Shown here in pieces: positions 36,053-46,454 of a DNA stretch of 63,489 nt. A model generated the notes under the pieces. It had not been told where the DNA came from, ran no database searches, and saw only the letters and a program-made list of their open reading frames with translations. This stretch comes from an uncultured Pelagibacteraceae bacterium (GTDB lineage Bacteria; Pseudomonadota; Alphaproteobacteria; Pelagibacterales; Pelagibacteraceae), in contig CACIWE010000002.1 of NCBI GenBank assembly GCA_902590285.1, forward strand, positions 1 through 63,489. The letters run 5' to 3'. A program made the translations under genes and the position numbers. Position 1 is the stretch's first letter. Every line of letters starts with the position of its first letter.

Positions 36053-38920
36053 ATGATTGACGATAATTCAAAAGAATTTATTAAAAGACATATTGGTCCT
36101 TCTCAAGAAGATCAGTCCAAAATGTTGCAATATGTTGGGTATAAATCATTAGAGGATCTAATGAGCAATACTGTACCAGAAAAAATCTTATTAAAAGATG
36201 ATCTTAAAATCGATCAGCCAATGTCAGAGAACGATGCTTTAAAAAAATTAAAATCTATATCTAAAAAAAATAAAATCTTTAAAAATTTTATTGGAATGGG
36301 ATACTATAATTCTATTACACCTAATGTAATTCTAAGAAATATTTTAGAAAATCCAGGATGGTATACATCTTATACACCTTACCAACCTGAAGTGGCGCAA
36401 GGTCGTCTTGAAATGCTTTTAAATTTTCAACAATCGATAATTGACTTAACGGGCATGGATATAGCTAATGCTTCTTTATTAGATGAAGCAACAGCAACAG
36501 CAGAGGCAGTAGGATTAAGCCAGAGATTAGATAAGACTAATTCAAAAAAAATATTTATTTCAACCAATTGTAATCCTCAGACAATTGATCTCATAAAGAC
36601 TAGAACAAATCCTTTTGGTTTAGAATTGATCATTGGTGATGAAAAAAAAGAACTTTCAAAAATTAAAGAGGATATAATTTGCGGTGTTTTATCTTATCCA
36701 GGAACTTTAGGTGAGATAAACGATCCTAGTGAAAGCATCAGTCAAATTCACAAAAAAAACGGAAAAGTTATTTTAGTTTGTGACTTATTGGCTTTAACTA
36801 GATTAAAAACTCCAGCCGAACTTGGAGCTGACATTGCTGTCGGTAGTGCTCAAAGATTTGGTATCCCAATGGGTTACGGCGGGCCTCATGCTGCATTTTT
36901 TGCTACAAAAGAAGAATTTAAAAGATCAATGCCAGGAAGAATAATAGGCGTTTCAAAAGATAGACACGGAAAAAAAGCTTACAGGCTTTCTTTGCAAACT
37001 AGGGAGCAACATATTCGAAGAGATAAAGCAACAAGCAATATTTGTACTGCTCAAGCTTTATTGGCTATCATTTCTGCTGCTTTTGCAATTTATCATGGAC
37101 CTGAAGGAATACTTAAAATTGCAAATAGAACCTCTAAATTAGCAAAAATCTTTGCTGATAATATTAAAGCAAGCGGTTATAAAATTCTATCAGATCATTT
37201 CTTCGATACCGTTACGATTAAAACCAATGAAAAAACAAATCCTATTTTTGAGGCTGCACTAAAAGAGAATATAAACCTTAGAAAAGTTGATAAAGATCAT
37301 TTATCTGTTGCGTTTGATGAAGCAAAAAAACTTGATGATGTAAACTTATTGTTAAAAATATTTGGAATAAATCAAGTTATTAAACAAGACGTTAAGGTTG
37401 AACTAGATAATCTTCCAAAAAATCTTTTAAGAACTTCAAAATACTTAACTCACCCAGTTTTTAACAAATACCATTCTGAAACTGAGATGTTAAGATATCT
37501 AAAGAAACTAGAAGATTGTGATATTGCACTTAATAGATCAATGATTGCTTTAGGATCTTGTACAATGAAGCTCAATGCAACAGCAGAATTAATTCCTATT
37601 ACTTGGAAAGAGTTTTCACTTCCACATCCTTTTGTTCCTACAAATCAAATGGAGGGTTATAAGATTCTATTTAATGATCTAATAAACGATCTGAAAGAAA
37701 TTACTGGATATGACGCAGTTTCTTTACAGCCTAACTCTGGGGCTCAAGGAGAGTATGCAGGTCTAATGACTATAAGAAAATTCCATAAAAATAATAAACA
37801 AGAAAATCGTAACGTTTGTCTAATTCCGGACTCAGCTCATGGAACTAATCCAGCAAGTGCCCAAATGTGCGGGATGAAAGTGGTTGTAGTAAATTGTGAC
37901 GAAGATGGAAATGTCGATATAGACGATCTTAAAAATAAAGCTGAAAAACACTCAAAAGACTTAGCTGCTTTAATGGTTACTTACCCCTCTACTCATGGAG
38001 TATTTGAAGAAAAAATTATGGATATTTGTGAAGTGATTCATAAGCATGGCGGACAAGTTTATATGGACGGAGCAAATCTAAACGCACTTGTAGGTGTTGC
38101 AAAACCTGGGAAATTTGGACCAGATGTTTGTCATATTAATTTACATAAAACATTTTGCATACCGCACGGTGGAGGCGGACCAGGAATGGGCCCAATCGCT
38201 TGCGCTAAGCATCTAGCTGATTTTTTACCAACACACGAAATTATTAAAGAAGCAGGCCCTAAGAATGGAATGGGAGCTGTATCAGCTGCACCTTGGGGTA
38301 GTTCAAGTATACTTCCAATATCCTGGATGTATATAAAGATGATGGGTGCTGAGGGATTGAAAAAAGCCTCACAAGTTTCAATTTTAAATGCAAATTACAT
38401 TTCAAAAAAATTATCCAAAGATTACAAAGTTCTTTATACTGGTAAAAATGGAAATGTCGCACATGAATGCATAATTGATATCCGACCAATAAAAGCAAGT
38501 TCAGGAATATCTGAGGAGGATTTAGCAAAAAGATTAATTGACTTTGGCTACCATGCTCCAACAATGTCATGGCCTGTTGCTGGTACAATTATGATTGAGC
38601 CAACTGAAAGTGAAAATTTAGAGGAAATTGATAAATTTTGTAATGCACTTATAAAAATTAAAAAAGAAATTAATTTAGTAGAGTCATCAAAGTTTGACAA
38701 AATAGACAACCCACTGAAAAATGCCCCTCATACTTATGTCGAATTAGCTTCTAGTGAATGGAAGCATTCTTACTCAAGAGAGGAAGCAGCTTTTCCAACT
38801 GAGTATGTAAAAAATAATAAATACTGGGCACCAGTTGCTAGAGTAGACAACGTTTTTGGAGATAGAAATTTAGTATGTTCATGTCCTTCAATGGATGAAT
38901 ATAAAGATGAAGCTGCTTAA
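36053..38920 (+). CDS. gcvP: Glycine dehydrogenase (decarboxylating), single-chain P protein
   Basis: FIKRHIGPSQEDQ, ANASLLDEATATAEA, GSCTMKLNATAELIP, INLHKTFCIPHGGGGPGMGPI. Confidence 0.98.
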   Translation: MIDDNSKEFIKRHIGPSQEDQSKMLQYVGYKSLEDLMSNTVPEKILLKDDLKIDQPMSENDALKKLKSISKKNKIFKNFIGMGYYNSITPNVILRNILENPGWYTSYTPYQPEVAQGRLEMLLNFQQSIIDLTGMDIANASLLDEATATAEAVGLSQRLDKTNSKKIFISTNCNPQTIDLIKTRTNPFGLELIIGDEKKELSKIKEDIICGVLSYPGTLGEINDPSESISQIHKKNGKVILVCDLLALTRLKTPAELGADIAVGSAQRFGIPMGYGGPHAAFFATKEEFKRSMPGRIIGVSKDRHGKKAYRLSLQTREQHIRRDKATSNICTAQALLAIISAAFAIYHGPEGILKIANRTSKLAKIFADNIKASGYKILSDHFFDTVTIKTNEKTNPIFEAALKENINLRKVDKDHLSVAFDEAKKLDDVNLLLKIFGINQVIKQDVKVELDNLPKNLLRTSKYLTHPVFNKYHSETEMLRYLKKLEDCDIALNRSMIALGSCTMKLNATAELIPITWKEFSLPHPFVPTNQMEGYKILFNDLINDLKEITGYDAVSLQPNSGAQGEYAGLMTIRKFHKNNKQENRNVCLIPDSAHGTNPASAQMCGMKVVVVNCDEDGNVDIDDLKNKAEKHSKDLAALMVTYPSTHGVFEEKIMDICEVIHKHGGQVYMDGANLNALVGVAKPGKFGPDVCHINLHKTFCIPHGGGGPGMGPIACAKHLADFLPTHEIIKEAGPKNGMGAVSAAPWGSSSILPISWMYIKMMGAEGLKKASQVSILNANYISKKLSKDYKVLYTGKNGNVAHECIIDIRPIKASSGISEEDLAKRLIDFGYHAPTMSWPVAGTIMIEPTESENLEEIDKFCNALIKIKKEINLVESSKFDKIDNPLKNAPHTYVELASSEWKHSYSREEAAFPTEYVKNNKYWAPVARVDNVFGDRNLVCSCPSMDEYKDEAA

Positions 38921-38929
38921 CCTTTTTTA

Positions 38930-40156
38930 ATGAAAATTGCTGTTATCGGCTCAGGTATCTCAGGATTATCTTCCGCATATTTTCTCTCAAAAAAATATAA
39001 AGTCGATCTATATGAAAAAGATGACCACTTTGGAGGTCATTCTTTTACCTACGAGATAAAAGAAGGCGATAAAATAGTTCCAGTAGATTTAGGGTTTATT
39101 GTTTTTAATGAGGTTACCTATCCAAATTTAGTAAATTTTTTTAATGAATTAAAAGTTCCTTATGAAAAAAGCGATATGTCATTTTCTGTATCAATTAAGA
39201 ATAGTAATGTTGAATATAGTGGAAGTGGTTTAGGAGGCATTTTTGTTAATAAACTAAATTTTTTTAATTTAAAATTTTTATATATGATTAGAGAGATAAT
39301 TTCATTTTATAAAACTGCTCCAAAATTGCTTGAAAGTGAAATTAAAGAGGAGACTCTAGGAAGTTTTCTTAATAAAAAAAAGTTATCAAAATACTTCATC
39401 GAATATCACTTAATTCCCATGGTTGCTGCAATCTGGTCAATGCCATTTGATAAGGCAAAGGAAATGCCATTAAAATTTTTTTTAAATTTTTTTACTAATC
39501 ATGGTTTATTTAAATTAAAAAATAGACCGCAATGGTACACAGTTTCAAATAGAAGTAGAGCTTATGTAAAAAAAGTAACAGATAAAATTAGTGGAGAAAT
39601 TTTTAAAAATTATAAAGTGGATAAATTAATTAGAAGCGATGATAATATCAGGGTAATTATTGGCAATGAATATGTTGACTATGATCAAGTAGTTCTAGCT
39701 TCCCATGCAGACCAAAGTTTAAGAATGATAGAAAAACCAACGGAACAAGAAAAAAATATATTAGAAAAATTTAATTATGTGAAGAATGAGGCTTTTTTAC
39801 ATACCGACAAGAGATTAATGCCTCATAAAAAAAGGGCCTGGTCTAGTTGGAATTCTGTTTCAGATGGAGACAAGACATGTATTACCTATTGGTTAAATAA
39901 ACTACAAAACTTAGATACATCTAAAGACTATTTCTTAACTTTAAACCCCATTTGTAAAATAAACGAAAATTCTGTTATAAAAAAAATTAATTTTACACAC
40001 CCATATTTGAATTCAAAGAATACTGCGCTTCAAAAAGAACTTAGATTAATACAAGGAAAAAAAAGGACTTGGTTTTGTGGAAGTTATTTTGGTTACGGAT
40101 TTCATGAAGATGGATTAAAATCATCTATAGATTTAATAAATAACTTTAAAATTTGA
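38930..40156 (+). CDS. FAD-dependent amine-oxidase family protein of the lipid-modification cassette
   Basis: MKIAVIGSGISGLSSAYFLSKKYKVDLYEKDDHFGGHSFTYEI...VDLGFIVFNEVTYPNL; followed by DUF1365 and CFA synthase. Confidence 0.88.
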   Translation: MKIAVIGSGISGLSSAYFLSKKYKVDLYEKDDHFGGHSFTYEIKEGDKIVPVDLGFIVFNEVTYPNLVNFFNELKVPYEKSDMSFSVSIKNSNVEYSGSGLGGIFVNKLNFFNLKFLYMIREIISFYKTAPKLLESEIKEETLGSFLNKKKLSKYFIEYHLIPMVAAIWSMPFDKAKEMPLKFFLNFFTNHGLFKLKNRPQWYTVSNRSRAYVKKVTDKISGEIFKNYKVDKLIRSDDNIRVIIGNEYVDYDQVVLASHADQSLRMIEKPTEQEKNILEKFNYVKNEAFLHTDKRLMPHKKRAWSSWNSVSDGDKTCITYWLNKLQNLDTSKDYFLTLNPICKINENSVIKKINFTHPYLNSKNTALQKELRLIQGKKRTWFCGSYFGYGFHEDGLKSSIDLINNFKI

Positions 40157-40914
40157 TGAACTCCTGTATTTACAATGGTGAAGTAACTCATACAAGATTT
40201 AAACCTGTAAGACATTTTTTAAAGTATAAAACTTTTTCATTATTAATTGATTTAGATGAAATCAATCAATTAGACAGATCAATAAATATTTTCTCTCACA
40301 ATAAGTTTAACATTTTCAGCTTTTATGACAAAGATCACGGAGAACGTGACGGAAGTGATTTAAAAGAGTGGGTTCTTAAAAACATTAGCAAGTTCAATAT
40401 AAAAGGTGAAATTAATAAAGTTAAAATACTTTGTTATCCCAGAATTTTTGGCTATGTGTTTAACCCTTTAAGTATTTTTTACTGCTACGAGGATAATAAA
40501 TTGAAGGCAATTTTCTACGAAGTAAAAAATACTTTTAATGAGCAGCACACATATATTTTTAAAATTAAAGATAATGAAGAAATAGCTCAAAAATGTAGAA
40601 AAAAGTTTTACGTTTCACCATTTATGGATATGGAAACTTACTATAATTTTAGATTACTTAACCCCAGTGATAAACTTTCAGTCTTTATAAAACAAACAGA
40701 TTTGAAAGGAACAGTTTTAACAGCTACCCAAACAGGAGAAAGAAAAGAATTCAGCCCAAAACAACTCATGCTTAACTTTTTTAAGTATCCCCTAATGACA
40801 ATTAAAATTATTAGTTCGATACATTTTGAAGCATTACTTTTATGGAAAAAAGGGGCAATATACAGGAAAAGAAATATCAAATTAAAAAATAATTTAAGTT
40901 ACGAGGAATATTAA
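40153..40914 (+). CDS. DUF1365 family protein
   Basis: IYNGEVTHTRFKPVRHFLKYKTFSLLIDLDEI, CYPRIFGYVFNPLSIFYCY, EVKNTFNEQHTYIF. Confidence 0.92.
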   Translation: MMNSCIYNGEVTHTRFKPVRHFLKYKTFSLLIDLDEINQLDRSINIFSHNKFNIFSFYDKDHGERDGSDLKEWVLKNISKFNIKGEINKVKILCYPRIFGYVFNPLSIFYCYEDNKLKAIFYEVKNTFNEQHTYIFKIKDNEEIAQKCRKKFYVSPFMDMETYYNFRLLNPSDKLSVFIKQTDLKGTVLTATQTGERKEFSPKQLMLNFFKYPLMTIKIISSIHFEALLLWKKGAIYRKRNIKLKNNLSYEEY

Positions 40915-42104
40915 TGAGTTTAATAAAAATTTCAGAAAGATTCGTCCTTAATAAATTGAAAAAAATCTCACAAGGAAATCTTAAGCTCATAAATTATGAT
41001 GGAAAAGTTTTTCATTTTGGTGACTTAGAGAGTAAATTATCTTCAGATATAAAAATTAATAAACCTAATTTTTACCTAAATGTTATTATGGGTGGAAGCT
41101 CAGCTTTAGGTGAGGCCCACATGAAAAAAGATTTTTATTCCTCAAATTTAACAAATTTAATCGAACTTACAGCGAGAAATATTAATACAATTTATTCTTT
41201 TTCAGGAAGTTTAAAATTACAAAAAATCAAAAATTTTCTAAAAAGAATATTTGCGTCAAATACAAAATCCAAAAGTAGAAAATATATTTCAAAACATTAT
41301 GATTTAGGGAATGAATTTTTTTCGTTGTGGCTTGATAAATCTCTCACTTATTCAAGCGCAGTCTATAAAAACGAGAAAGATGATTTAGAAATAGCTCAAA
41401 GAAATAAATTTCAAGAGCTTGTAAATTTAATGAATATTAAAGATGGAAACAAGGTTTTAGAGATAGGGTGTGGTTGGGGCGGATTTGCTGAATTTTTAGC
41501 TAAAAATTATGATGTGAGTGTGGACTGTATCACAATTTCTAAAAATCAATATGAGTTTACAAAAAAGAAGATTTTCAACTCAGGACTAAACAATAAAGTT
41601 AATGTTAATTTTTTAGATTACAGAGATCTCAAGGAAAAATATGATCACGTAGCTTCGATAGAAATGATAGAAGCTGTTGGTGAAAAATACATGGACCAAT
41701 ATTTTGGTAAAATTAAAAGTGTTCTTAATTATGGGGGAACTGCTGCAATTCAAGGCATCGTGATAAAAGATGAATTATTTGAAAGATATAGAGCAAATGA
41801 GGATTTTATTCAAAAATATATATTTCCTGGCGGTTTTTTACCCTCAATTCAATTTATAGAAAATTTAATTAAAAAAAATGAATTAAAACTAGAAAAAATT
41901 AATACCTATTCCGACGATTATGCCAGAACTTTAGCAACTTGGAGAAAAAATTTTTTAGGTGCTTGGGAAAAAATTAGCCCACTTGGTTTTGATGAATATT
42001 TTAAGCGTATGTGGGAATTTTACTTATCTTATTGTGAAGGCGGTTTTAAGTCTAGAAACATTAACTTGATTCAATTCTCTATGTCTAATAGATATTCGTC
42101 ATGA
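40914..42104 (+). CDS. Cyclopropane-fatty-acyl-phospholipid synthase-family SAM methyltransferase
   Basis: SKHYDLGNEFFSLWLDKSLTYSSAVY, VLEIGCGWGGFAEFLAKNYDVSVDCITISKNQYEF, YIFPGGFLPS. Confidence 0.93.
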   Translation: MSLIKISERFVLNKLKKISQGNLKLINYDGKVFHFGDLESKLSSDIKINKPNFYLNVIMGGSSALGEAHMKKDFYSSNLTNLIELTARNINTIYSFSGSLKLQKIKNFLKRIFASNTKSKSRKYISKHYDLGNEFFSLWLDKSLTYSSAVYKNEKDDLEIAQRNKFQELVNLMNIKDGNKVLEIGCGWGGFAEFLAKNYDVSVDCITISKNQYEFTKKKIFNSGLNNKVNVNFLDYRDLKEKYDHVASIEMIEAVGEKYMDQYFGKIKSVLNYGGTAAIQGIVIKDELFERYRANEDFIQKYIFPGGFLPSIQFIENLIKKNELKLEKINTYSDDYARTLATWRKNFLGAWEKISPLGFDEYFKRMWEFYLSYCEGGFKSRNINLIQFSMSNRYSS

Positions 42105-42625
42105 GAAAATTTATAGTACTATTTTTACTTATTTTAACAACAGGATGTGCAAATAAAATGAAACCTACAGATTTTAAAGATCAAAAACCAAGACTAGTCA
42201 TCGAAAATTACTTATCGGGTAATGTCAAAGCGTGGGGAGTATTACAAAATAGATCTGGAAAAGTTACAAGACAATTTAAAGCTGATTTAAATGGAAAATG
42301 GGATGGTTCTCAATTAATTTTAGACGAAGTTTTTGATTGGAATGATGGGGAAAGGCAAACTCGTCAATGGACTATCAAAAAAATTGATGAACATAACTAC
42401 GAGGGAACAGCCTCTGATGTAGTTGGAACAGCTAAAGGATATTCATATGGTCCAGCTTTTAAATTCGAATATGTATTGCTGGTGCCAGTTAAAGGCAAAA
42501 ATATTAAAATTACTTTTGATGATTGGATCTTCATGCAGGATGATCGTGTGGCAATTAACAGAGCAACAATGACAAAATTTGGGATTAAAGTAGCAGAATT
42601 AACCGTAATGTTTGTAAAAGATTGA
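42101..42625 (+). CDS. DUF3833 lipoprotein
   Basis: Lipobox TTGCAN; FDWNDGERQTRQWTIKKIDEHNYEGTASDVVGTAKGYSYGPAF. Confidence 0.88.
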   Translation: MRKFIVLFLLILTTGCANKMKPTDFKDQKPRLVIENYLSGNVKAWGVLQNRSGKVTRQFKADLNGKWDGSQLILDEVFDWNDGERQTRQWTIKKIDEHNYEGTASDVVGTAKGYSYGPAFKFEYVLLVPVKGKNIKITFDDWIFMQDDRVAINRATMTKFGIKVAELTVMFVKD

Positions 42626-42626
42626 T

Positions 42627-43211
42627 ATGTTTGAGCTTCCTAAACTAGATTACAGTAATTCAGCTCTTTCTCCAATAATGTCAGAGCAAACTTTGGATTT
42701 ACATCATGGTAAACATCATCAAACCTATATTAAAAATCTAAATAACTTTATAAAAGGTTCTGAATATGAAAAATTGTCTTTGGAAGATATTATTAAAAAA
42801 TCATCAAATGAAAAAAAAGCAGGAATTTTCAACAATGCAAGCCAACATTGGAATCACAATCTTTTTTGGAAATGTATGAAACCTAATGGTGGGGGAAATA
42901 TTCCATCCAAGCTTGAAAATAAGATTAAAGAAGATTTTGGAGGCTTTGAAAAATTTAGGGATGAATTTATCAATGCTGGAGTTACTCAGTTTGGATCTGG
43001 ATGGTGTTGGTTATCTTTAAAAGAAGATAAGCTTGTAGTAACTAAATCACCAAATGCTGAAAACCCAATAATTTATAAAATGAAACCTATTTTAGGCTGT
43101 GATGTTTGGGAGCACTCTTATTACTTAGATTACAGAAATAAAAGACCAGCGTATTTAGAAAATTTTTTTGATAAACTTATTAATTGGGAATACGTTGATT
43201 CTCTTCTTTAA
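42627..43211 (+). CDS. sodB: Superoxide dismutase, Fe/Mn type
   Basis: LDLHHGKHHQTYIKNLNNF, NNASQHWNHNLFWKCM, DVWEHSYYLDYRNKRPAYL. Confidence 0.96.
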   Translation: MFELPKLDYSNSALSPIMSEQTLDLHHGKHHQTYIKNLNNFIKGSEYEKLSLEDIIKKSSNEKKAGIFNNASQHWNHNLFWKCMKPNGGGNIPSKLENKIKEDFGGFEKFRDEFINAGVTQFGSGWCWLSLKEDKLVVTKSPNAENPIIYKMKPILGCDVWEHSYYLDYRNKRPAYLENFFDKLINWEYVDSLL

Positions 43212-43964
43212 TTATCTTTTCACAAGTTTGTCTACTAAAAACAAATAAAGTCTATAAGGCAATATTCTTAAAAATTTTAAAGTTAAAGTTAATCCTTTTG
43301 GGAAATGAATTTCAAAAGCATTTCCTTTTACCAAGCCATTATAAATTTTATCTGCAGCGTATTCGGGAGTTTTTAAAAATGGCATAGGAAACTCATTTTT
43401 ATCGGTCAAAGGAGTTTTGATGAAACCTGGTGATACAACTGAGACCCTAACTCCAAATTTTTTAAAATCAAAGTAAATACTTTCACTAAAATTAGTTAGA
43501 GCAGCTTTTGAGGGACCGTAACCACTTGAATTTGGTAGACCTCTGTAACCTGCAATCGAGGAAACTATTGAAATATGTCCAGATTTCTTATTTTTAAAAT
43601 AATCTTCAACAACTTTTACACAATCAATAACCCCTAAAAAATTAACATTAATTACATTTTTAATTTTATCTGGATCTATATTTTGCTCGTCTTTGGGCTC
43701 GTATGTTCCGCTTGAAAATAAACATATGTCTAATTCGCCGAATTCATTTAAAATATTTTTAAACGTATTATTTATTTGAGATCTATCAGTAACGTCTAAA
43801 GGAAAAGAGGAAATATTTTCATTTTTGGCTAACTCATCCAATAATTCCTTTCTTCTAGCTGAAACCGCAACTTTCCAACCTTCTTTTGCAAATTTTTCTG
43901 CAACTGCCTTGCCAATTCCACTACTTGCTCCAGTGATCCAAATTTTTTTATGATTTTCAGACAT
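43212..43964 (-). CDS. Short-chain dehydrogenase/reductase
   Basis: IWITGASSGIGKAVAEKFAKEG, SGYGPSKAAL. Confidence 0.92.
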   Translation of the reverse strand: MSENHKKIWITGASSGIGKAVAEKFAKEGWKVAVSARRKELLDELAKNENISSFPLDVTDRSQINNTFKNILNEFGELDICLFSSGTYEPKDEQNIDPDKIKNVINVNFLGVIDCVKVVEDYFKNKKSGHISIVSSIAGYRGLPNSSGYGPSKAALTNFSESIYFDFKKFGVRVSVVSPGFIKTPLTDKNEFPMPFLKTPEYAADKIYNGLVKGNAFEIHFPKGLTLTLKFLRILPYRLYLFLVDKLVKR

Positions 43965-43988
43965 TAATTAGTTATATCTTATAAAGTT

Positions 43989-44450
43989 GTGAAAAATAAA
44001 TACTTATCTTTAATAATTATACTATTAATAACCTTTATTGCACCGATGATCGGCAGCTATGCGACAACAACTTTTAAAGAACCCTGGTACTCACAAATTA
44101 TTTTACCGAGTTTTAATCCTCCAAGCTGGGTTTTTGCTCCTGTATGGACAACATTATATTTTTTAATGTCATTTGCGATTTGGAAAGTTTGGATAAAATC
44201 TTTTGAAACGAAATTATTAAAAATTTACTTCATTCATTTATTTTTTAATAGTACATGGAGCGTAGTATTTTTTGGTTTTCACTTAATTGGTATAGCTCTG
44301 GTAAATCTAGTAATTATATTAATATTTATTTTAATTTTAATGAAAGAGTATTTTTCTAGAGATATAATTAGTTTTTATTTAACGATCCCTTATTTAGCTT
44401 GGTCAAGCTATGCATTTATTCTAAATAGTTCTATTTTTCTATTAAACTAA
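43989..44450 (+). CDS. tspO: TspO/MBR family protein, GTG start
   Basis: PWYSQIILPSFNPPSWVFAPVWTTLYFLMSFAIWKVW; FFNSTWSVVFFGFH. Confidence 0.94.
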   Translation: MKNKYLSLIIILLITFIAPMIGSYATTTFKEPWYSQIILPSFNPPSWVFAPVWTTLYFLMSFAIWKVWIKSFETKLLKIYFIHLFFNSTWSVVFFGFHLIGIALVNLVIILIFILILMKEYFSRDIISFYLTIPYLAWSSYAFILNSSIFLLN

Positions 44451-44452
44451 AA

Positions 44453-44917
44453 CTATTTTACTGGGTAATTTCTTTTCAGGAGATACCGATTTATTATTAT
44501 AGATAAAATAATGATGACTATTGAACCAACTATTACAGGAAAAACAATATAACCTAATGAAACATCAGCAAATAATGCTATTAAAGGGTTTGCGGCTGCA
44601 GGGGGGTGTATAATTTTAAAATACATCATTAGTGTTACGGTAGTCCCCACAGATAATCCAAGTGTTAGATAAGACATTCCTAAAAATTCATTAAAAAGAA
44701 TCCCTATAACGATTGCTAATAAGTGACCAAAAAAAACATTAGCAGGTTGAGCAAATTCACTATCATGAAATACCAAAACAATTAAAGTAGATGATCCAAA
44801 AGAAAACATTAACCAAAAACCTGTGGATGTTTCAAAGCTAAGGAAAGAGAGAATTCCAATAATAATTGAAGCAAATACTCCTGCTAGTAAAGGTTCTAAT
44901 TTTTTTGATATTTTCAT
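44453..44917 (-). CDS. HPP family membrane protein
   Basis: FGSSTLIVLVFHDSEFAQPANVFFGHLLAIVIG, IIHPPAAANPLIAL. Confidence 0.9.
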   Translation of the reverse strand: MKISKKLEPLLAGVFASIIIGILSFLSFETSTGFWLMFSFGSSTLIVLVFHDSEFAQPANVFFGHLLAIVIGILFNEFLGMSYLTLGLSVGTTVTLMMYFKIIHPPAAANPLIALFADVSLGYIVFPVIVGSIVIIILSIIINRYLLKRNYPVK

Positions 44918-44952
44918 ATATATTTTTTTTAAAATTAAGCTATATACACATA

Positions 44953-45747
44953 ATGGATTACTTCAAACCATTCAACTTTCTAAAGAAATTACCACCTAAG
45001 TTGAACTCATTTTATAAAACAAAATCTAAGTCTGGTTTAATAGTGAGCAATAAATCAAAGTCAAAAAAAGATTTTGATCCTGTAACTAATTTTGATAGAG
45101 CATTTGAAAAATATATACGCTCACTAATAAATAAAAATTTTCCAAAAGACTCTATTATCGGAGAGGAATTTGAGGATAAATTTTCATCAAATAATTATAA
45201 ATGGTCTATTGATCCAATAGATGGCACAAGAGCTTTTGTAATTGGAGCACCAACATGGTCTAATTTAATAAGTTTATCATTCGAGGAAAGATCTTTAATA
45301 GGCTTGGCTAATTTTCCAGAGCTGGATAAATATTATATTAATGATAAAAAAAAATCTTATTGTTTTAAAAATAAAAAAAAATTTATTTTAAAATCATCTA
45401 ACAATAATAATTTAAAAACAATTAAGATAATCGGAAATTTTCATGGAACATTGAGTTATGAAAAACAACGTAAAGTAATTAAAAAATTTGGTTGGTCTTT
45501 TAGATTAGCTGGGTTTGATGCGCTGAATTATTGTTTATTAGCTGAGGGAAAAGTTGATGCTGTAATTGAAGCAAATTTAAAACCTTATGACATACTCCCT
45601 TTGATACCAATAATGAAAAATTCTGGTGCAATAGTAACAAATTGGAAGAATGAACCAGCAGAAAAAGGTGGAAATATTCTAGCATCATCTAATAAAATTT
45701 TGCATAATAAGATTTTAAAGTTATTAAAGCCGTTTACCAAAAAATAG
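44953..45747 (+). CDS. Inositol monophosphatase family (possible histidinol-phosphatase); ORF-track start overextended
   Basis: DPVTNFDRAFEKYIRSLI, IIGEEF, SIDPIDGTRAFVIGAPTWSNLI. Confidence 0.88.
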   Translation: MDYFKPFNFLKKLPPKLNSFYKTKSKSGLIVSNKSKSKKDFDPVTNFDRAFEKYIRSLINKNFPKDSIIGEEFEDKFSSNNYKWSIDPIDGTRAFVIGAPTWSNLISLSFEERSLIGLANFPELDKYYINDKKKSYCFKNKKKFILKSSNNNNLKTIKIIGNFHGTLSYEKQRKVIKKFGWSFRLAGFDALNYCLLAEGKVDAVIEANLKPYDILPLIPIMKNSGAIVTNWKNEPAEKGGNILASSNKILHNKILKLLKPFTKK

Positions 45748-45748
45748 A

Positions 45749-46270
45749 ATGATAAATATATTTTTAAATAGAATATTTAGAGCAATTAAAATTGATATTG
45801 AATTGTTTGAGGAAGTTGAAAAGGATAAAAATGCAACTTTTCAAGCAGGTGCTGTAGTAGTCTTATCTAGTTTAGCCGCAGGCGTTGGTTCAATTCATTT
45901 AGGGGCCTCTAATTTTCTAGTAGCTCCAGCTCTTTCATTATTAAGCTGGTATGTGTGGGCTTATGTAATTTATTTTGTTGGGGTAAAACTTTTTGGGGGA
46001 TTAAAAACTAAAAGTAATCACGGAGAACTTTTAAGAACGATAGGTTTTTCAAGTGCACCAGGATTAATAAGGGTTTTTGGAATTACACCAGAGTTAATGA
46101 CAGTTACATTTATTGGCTCTGCTTTTTGGATGCTTGCTTGTATGGTTGTAGCAGTAAAAGCTGCTTTAGATTATGATAGTCTTTGGAAGGCTTTTGGAGT
46201 AGTTGTAGTTTCTTGGTTATTTCAAGCTTTTTTTCTTCTCTTAGTGATAGTTTTATTTAAAGGAATTTAA
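45749..46270 (+). CDS. Yip1 family membrane protein
   Basis: RIFRAIKIDIELFEEVEKDKNATFQAGAVVVLSSLAAGVG. Confidence 0.8.
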   Translation: MINIFLNRIFRAIKIDIELFEEVEKDKNATFQAGAVVVLSSLAAGVGSIHLGASNFLVAPALSLLSWYVWAYVIYFVGVKLFGGLKTKSNHGELLRTIGFSSAPGLIRVFGITPELMTVTFIGSAFWMLACMVVAVKAALDYDSLWKAFGVVVVSWLFQAFFLLLVIVLFKGI

Positions 46271-46431
46271 ATTGGGAATATTGTTTTAGCTAAATTACAG
46301 CTTTTACAAATTTTATAACCGTGAATTATTAAATTTTGTTTAACACTTTCATCTTCTTTTTTACATTCCTCACAAAAATTATCAGTTTTTTCTAATTTGT
46401 TATCTAAGACAATTTGATCATCGTTTTTCAT
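46267..46431 (-). CDS. Small (54-aa) two-CxxC zinc-ribbon-like protein; ORF-track call extends upstream spuriously
   Basis: MKNDDQIVLDNKLEKTDNFCEECKKEDESVKQNLIIHGYKICKSCNLAKTIFPI; upstream extension overlaps msrA. Confidence 0.65.
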   Translation of the reverse strand: MKNDDQIVLDNKLEKTDNFCEECKKEDESVKQNLIIHGYKICKSCNLAKTIFPI

Positions 46432-46454
46432 GTTATTTAAGATATCATATTTAA

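Noticed and set aside
38259-38588. 109-aa antisense ORF inside gcvP
   Set aside because: Overlaps conserved GcvP; no recognisable domain or independent start context.
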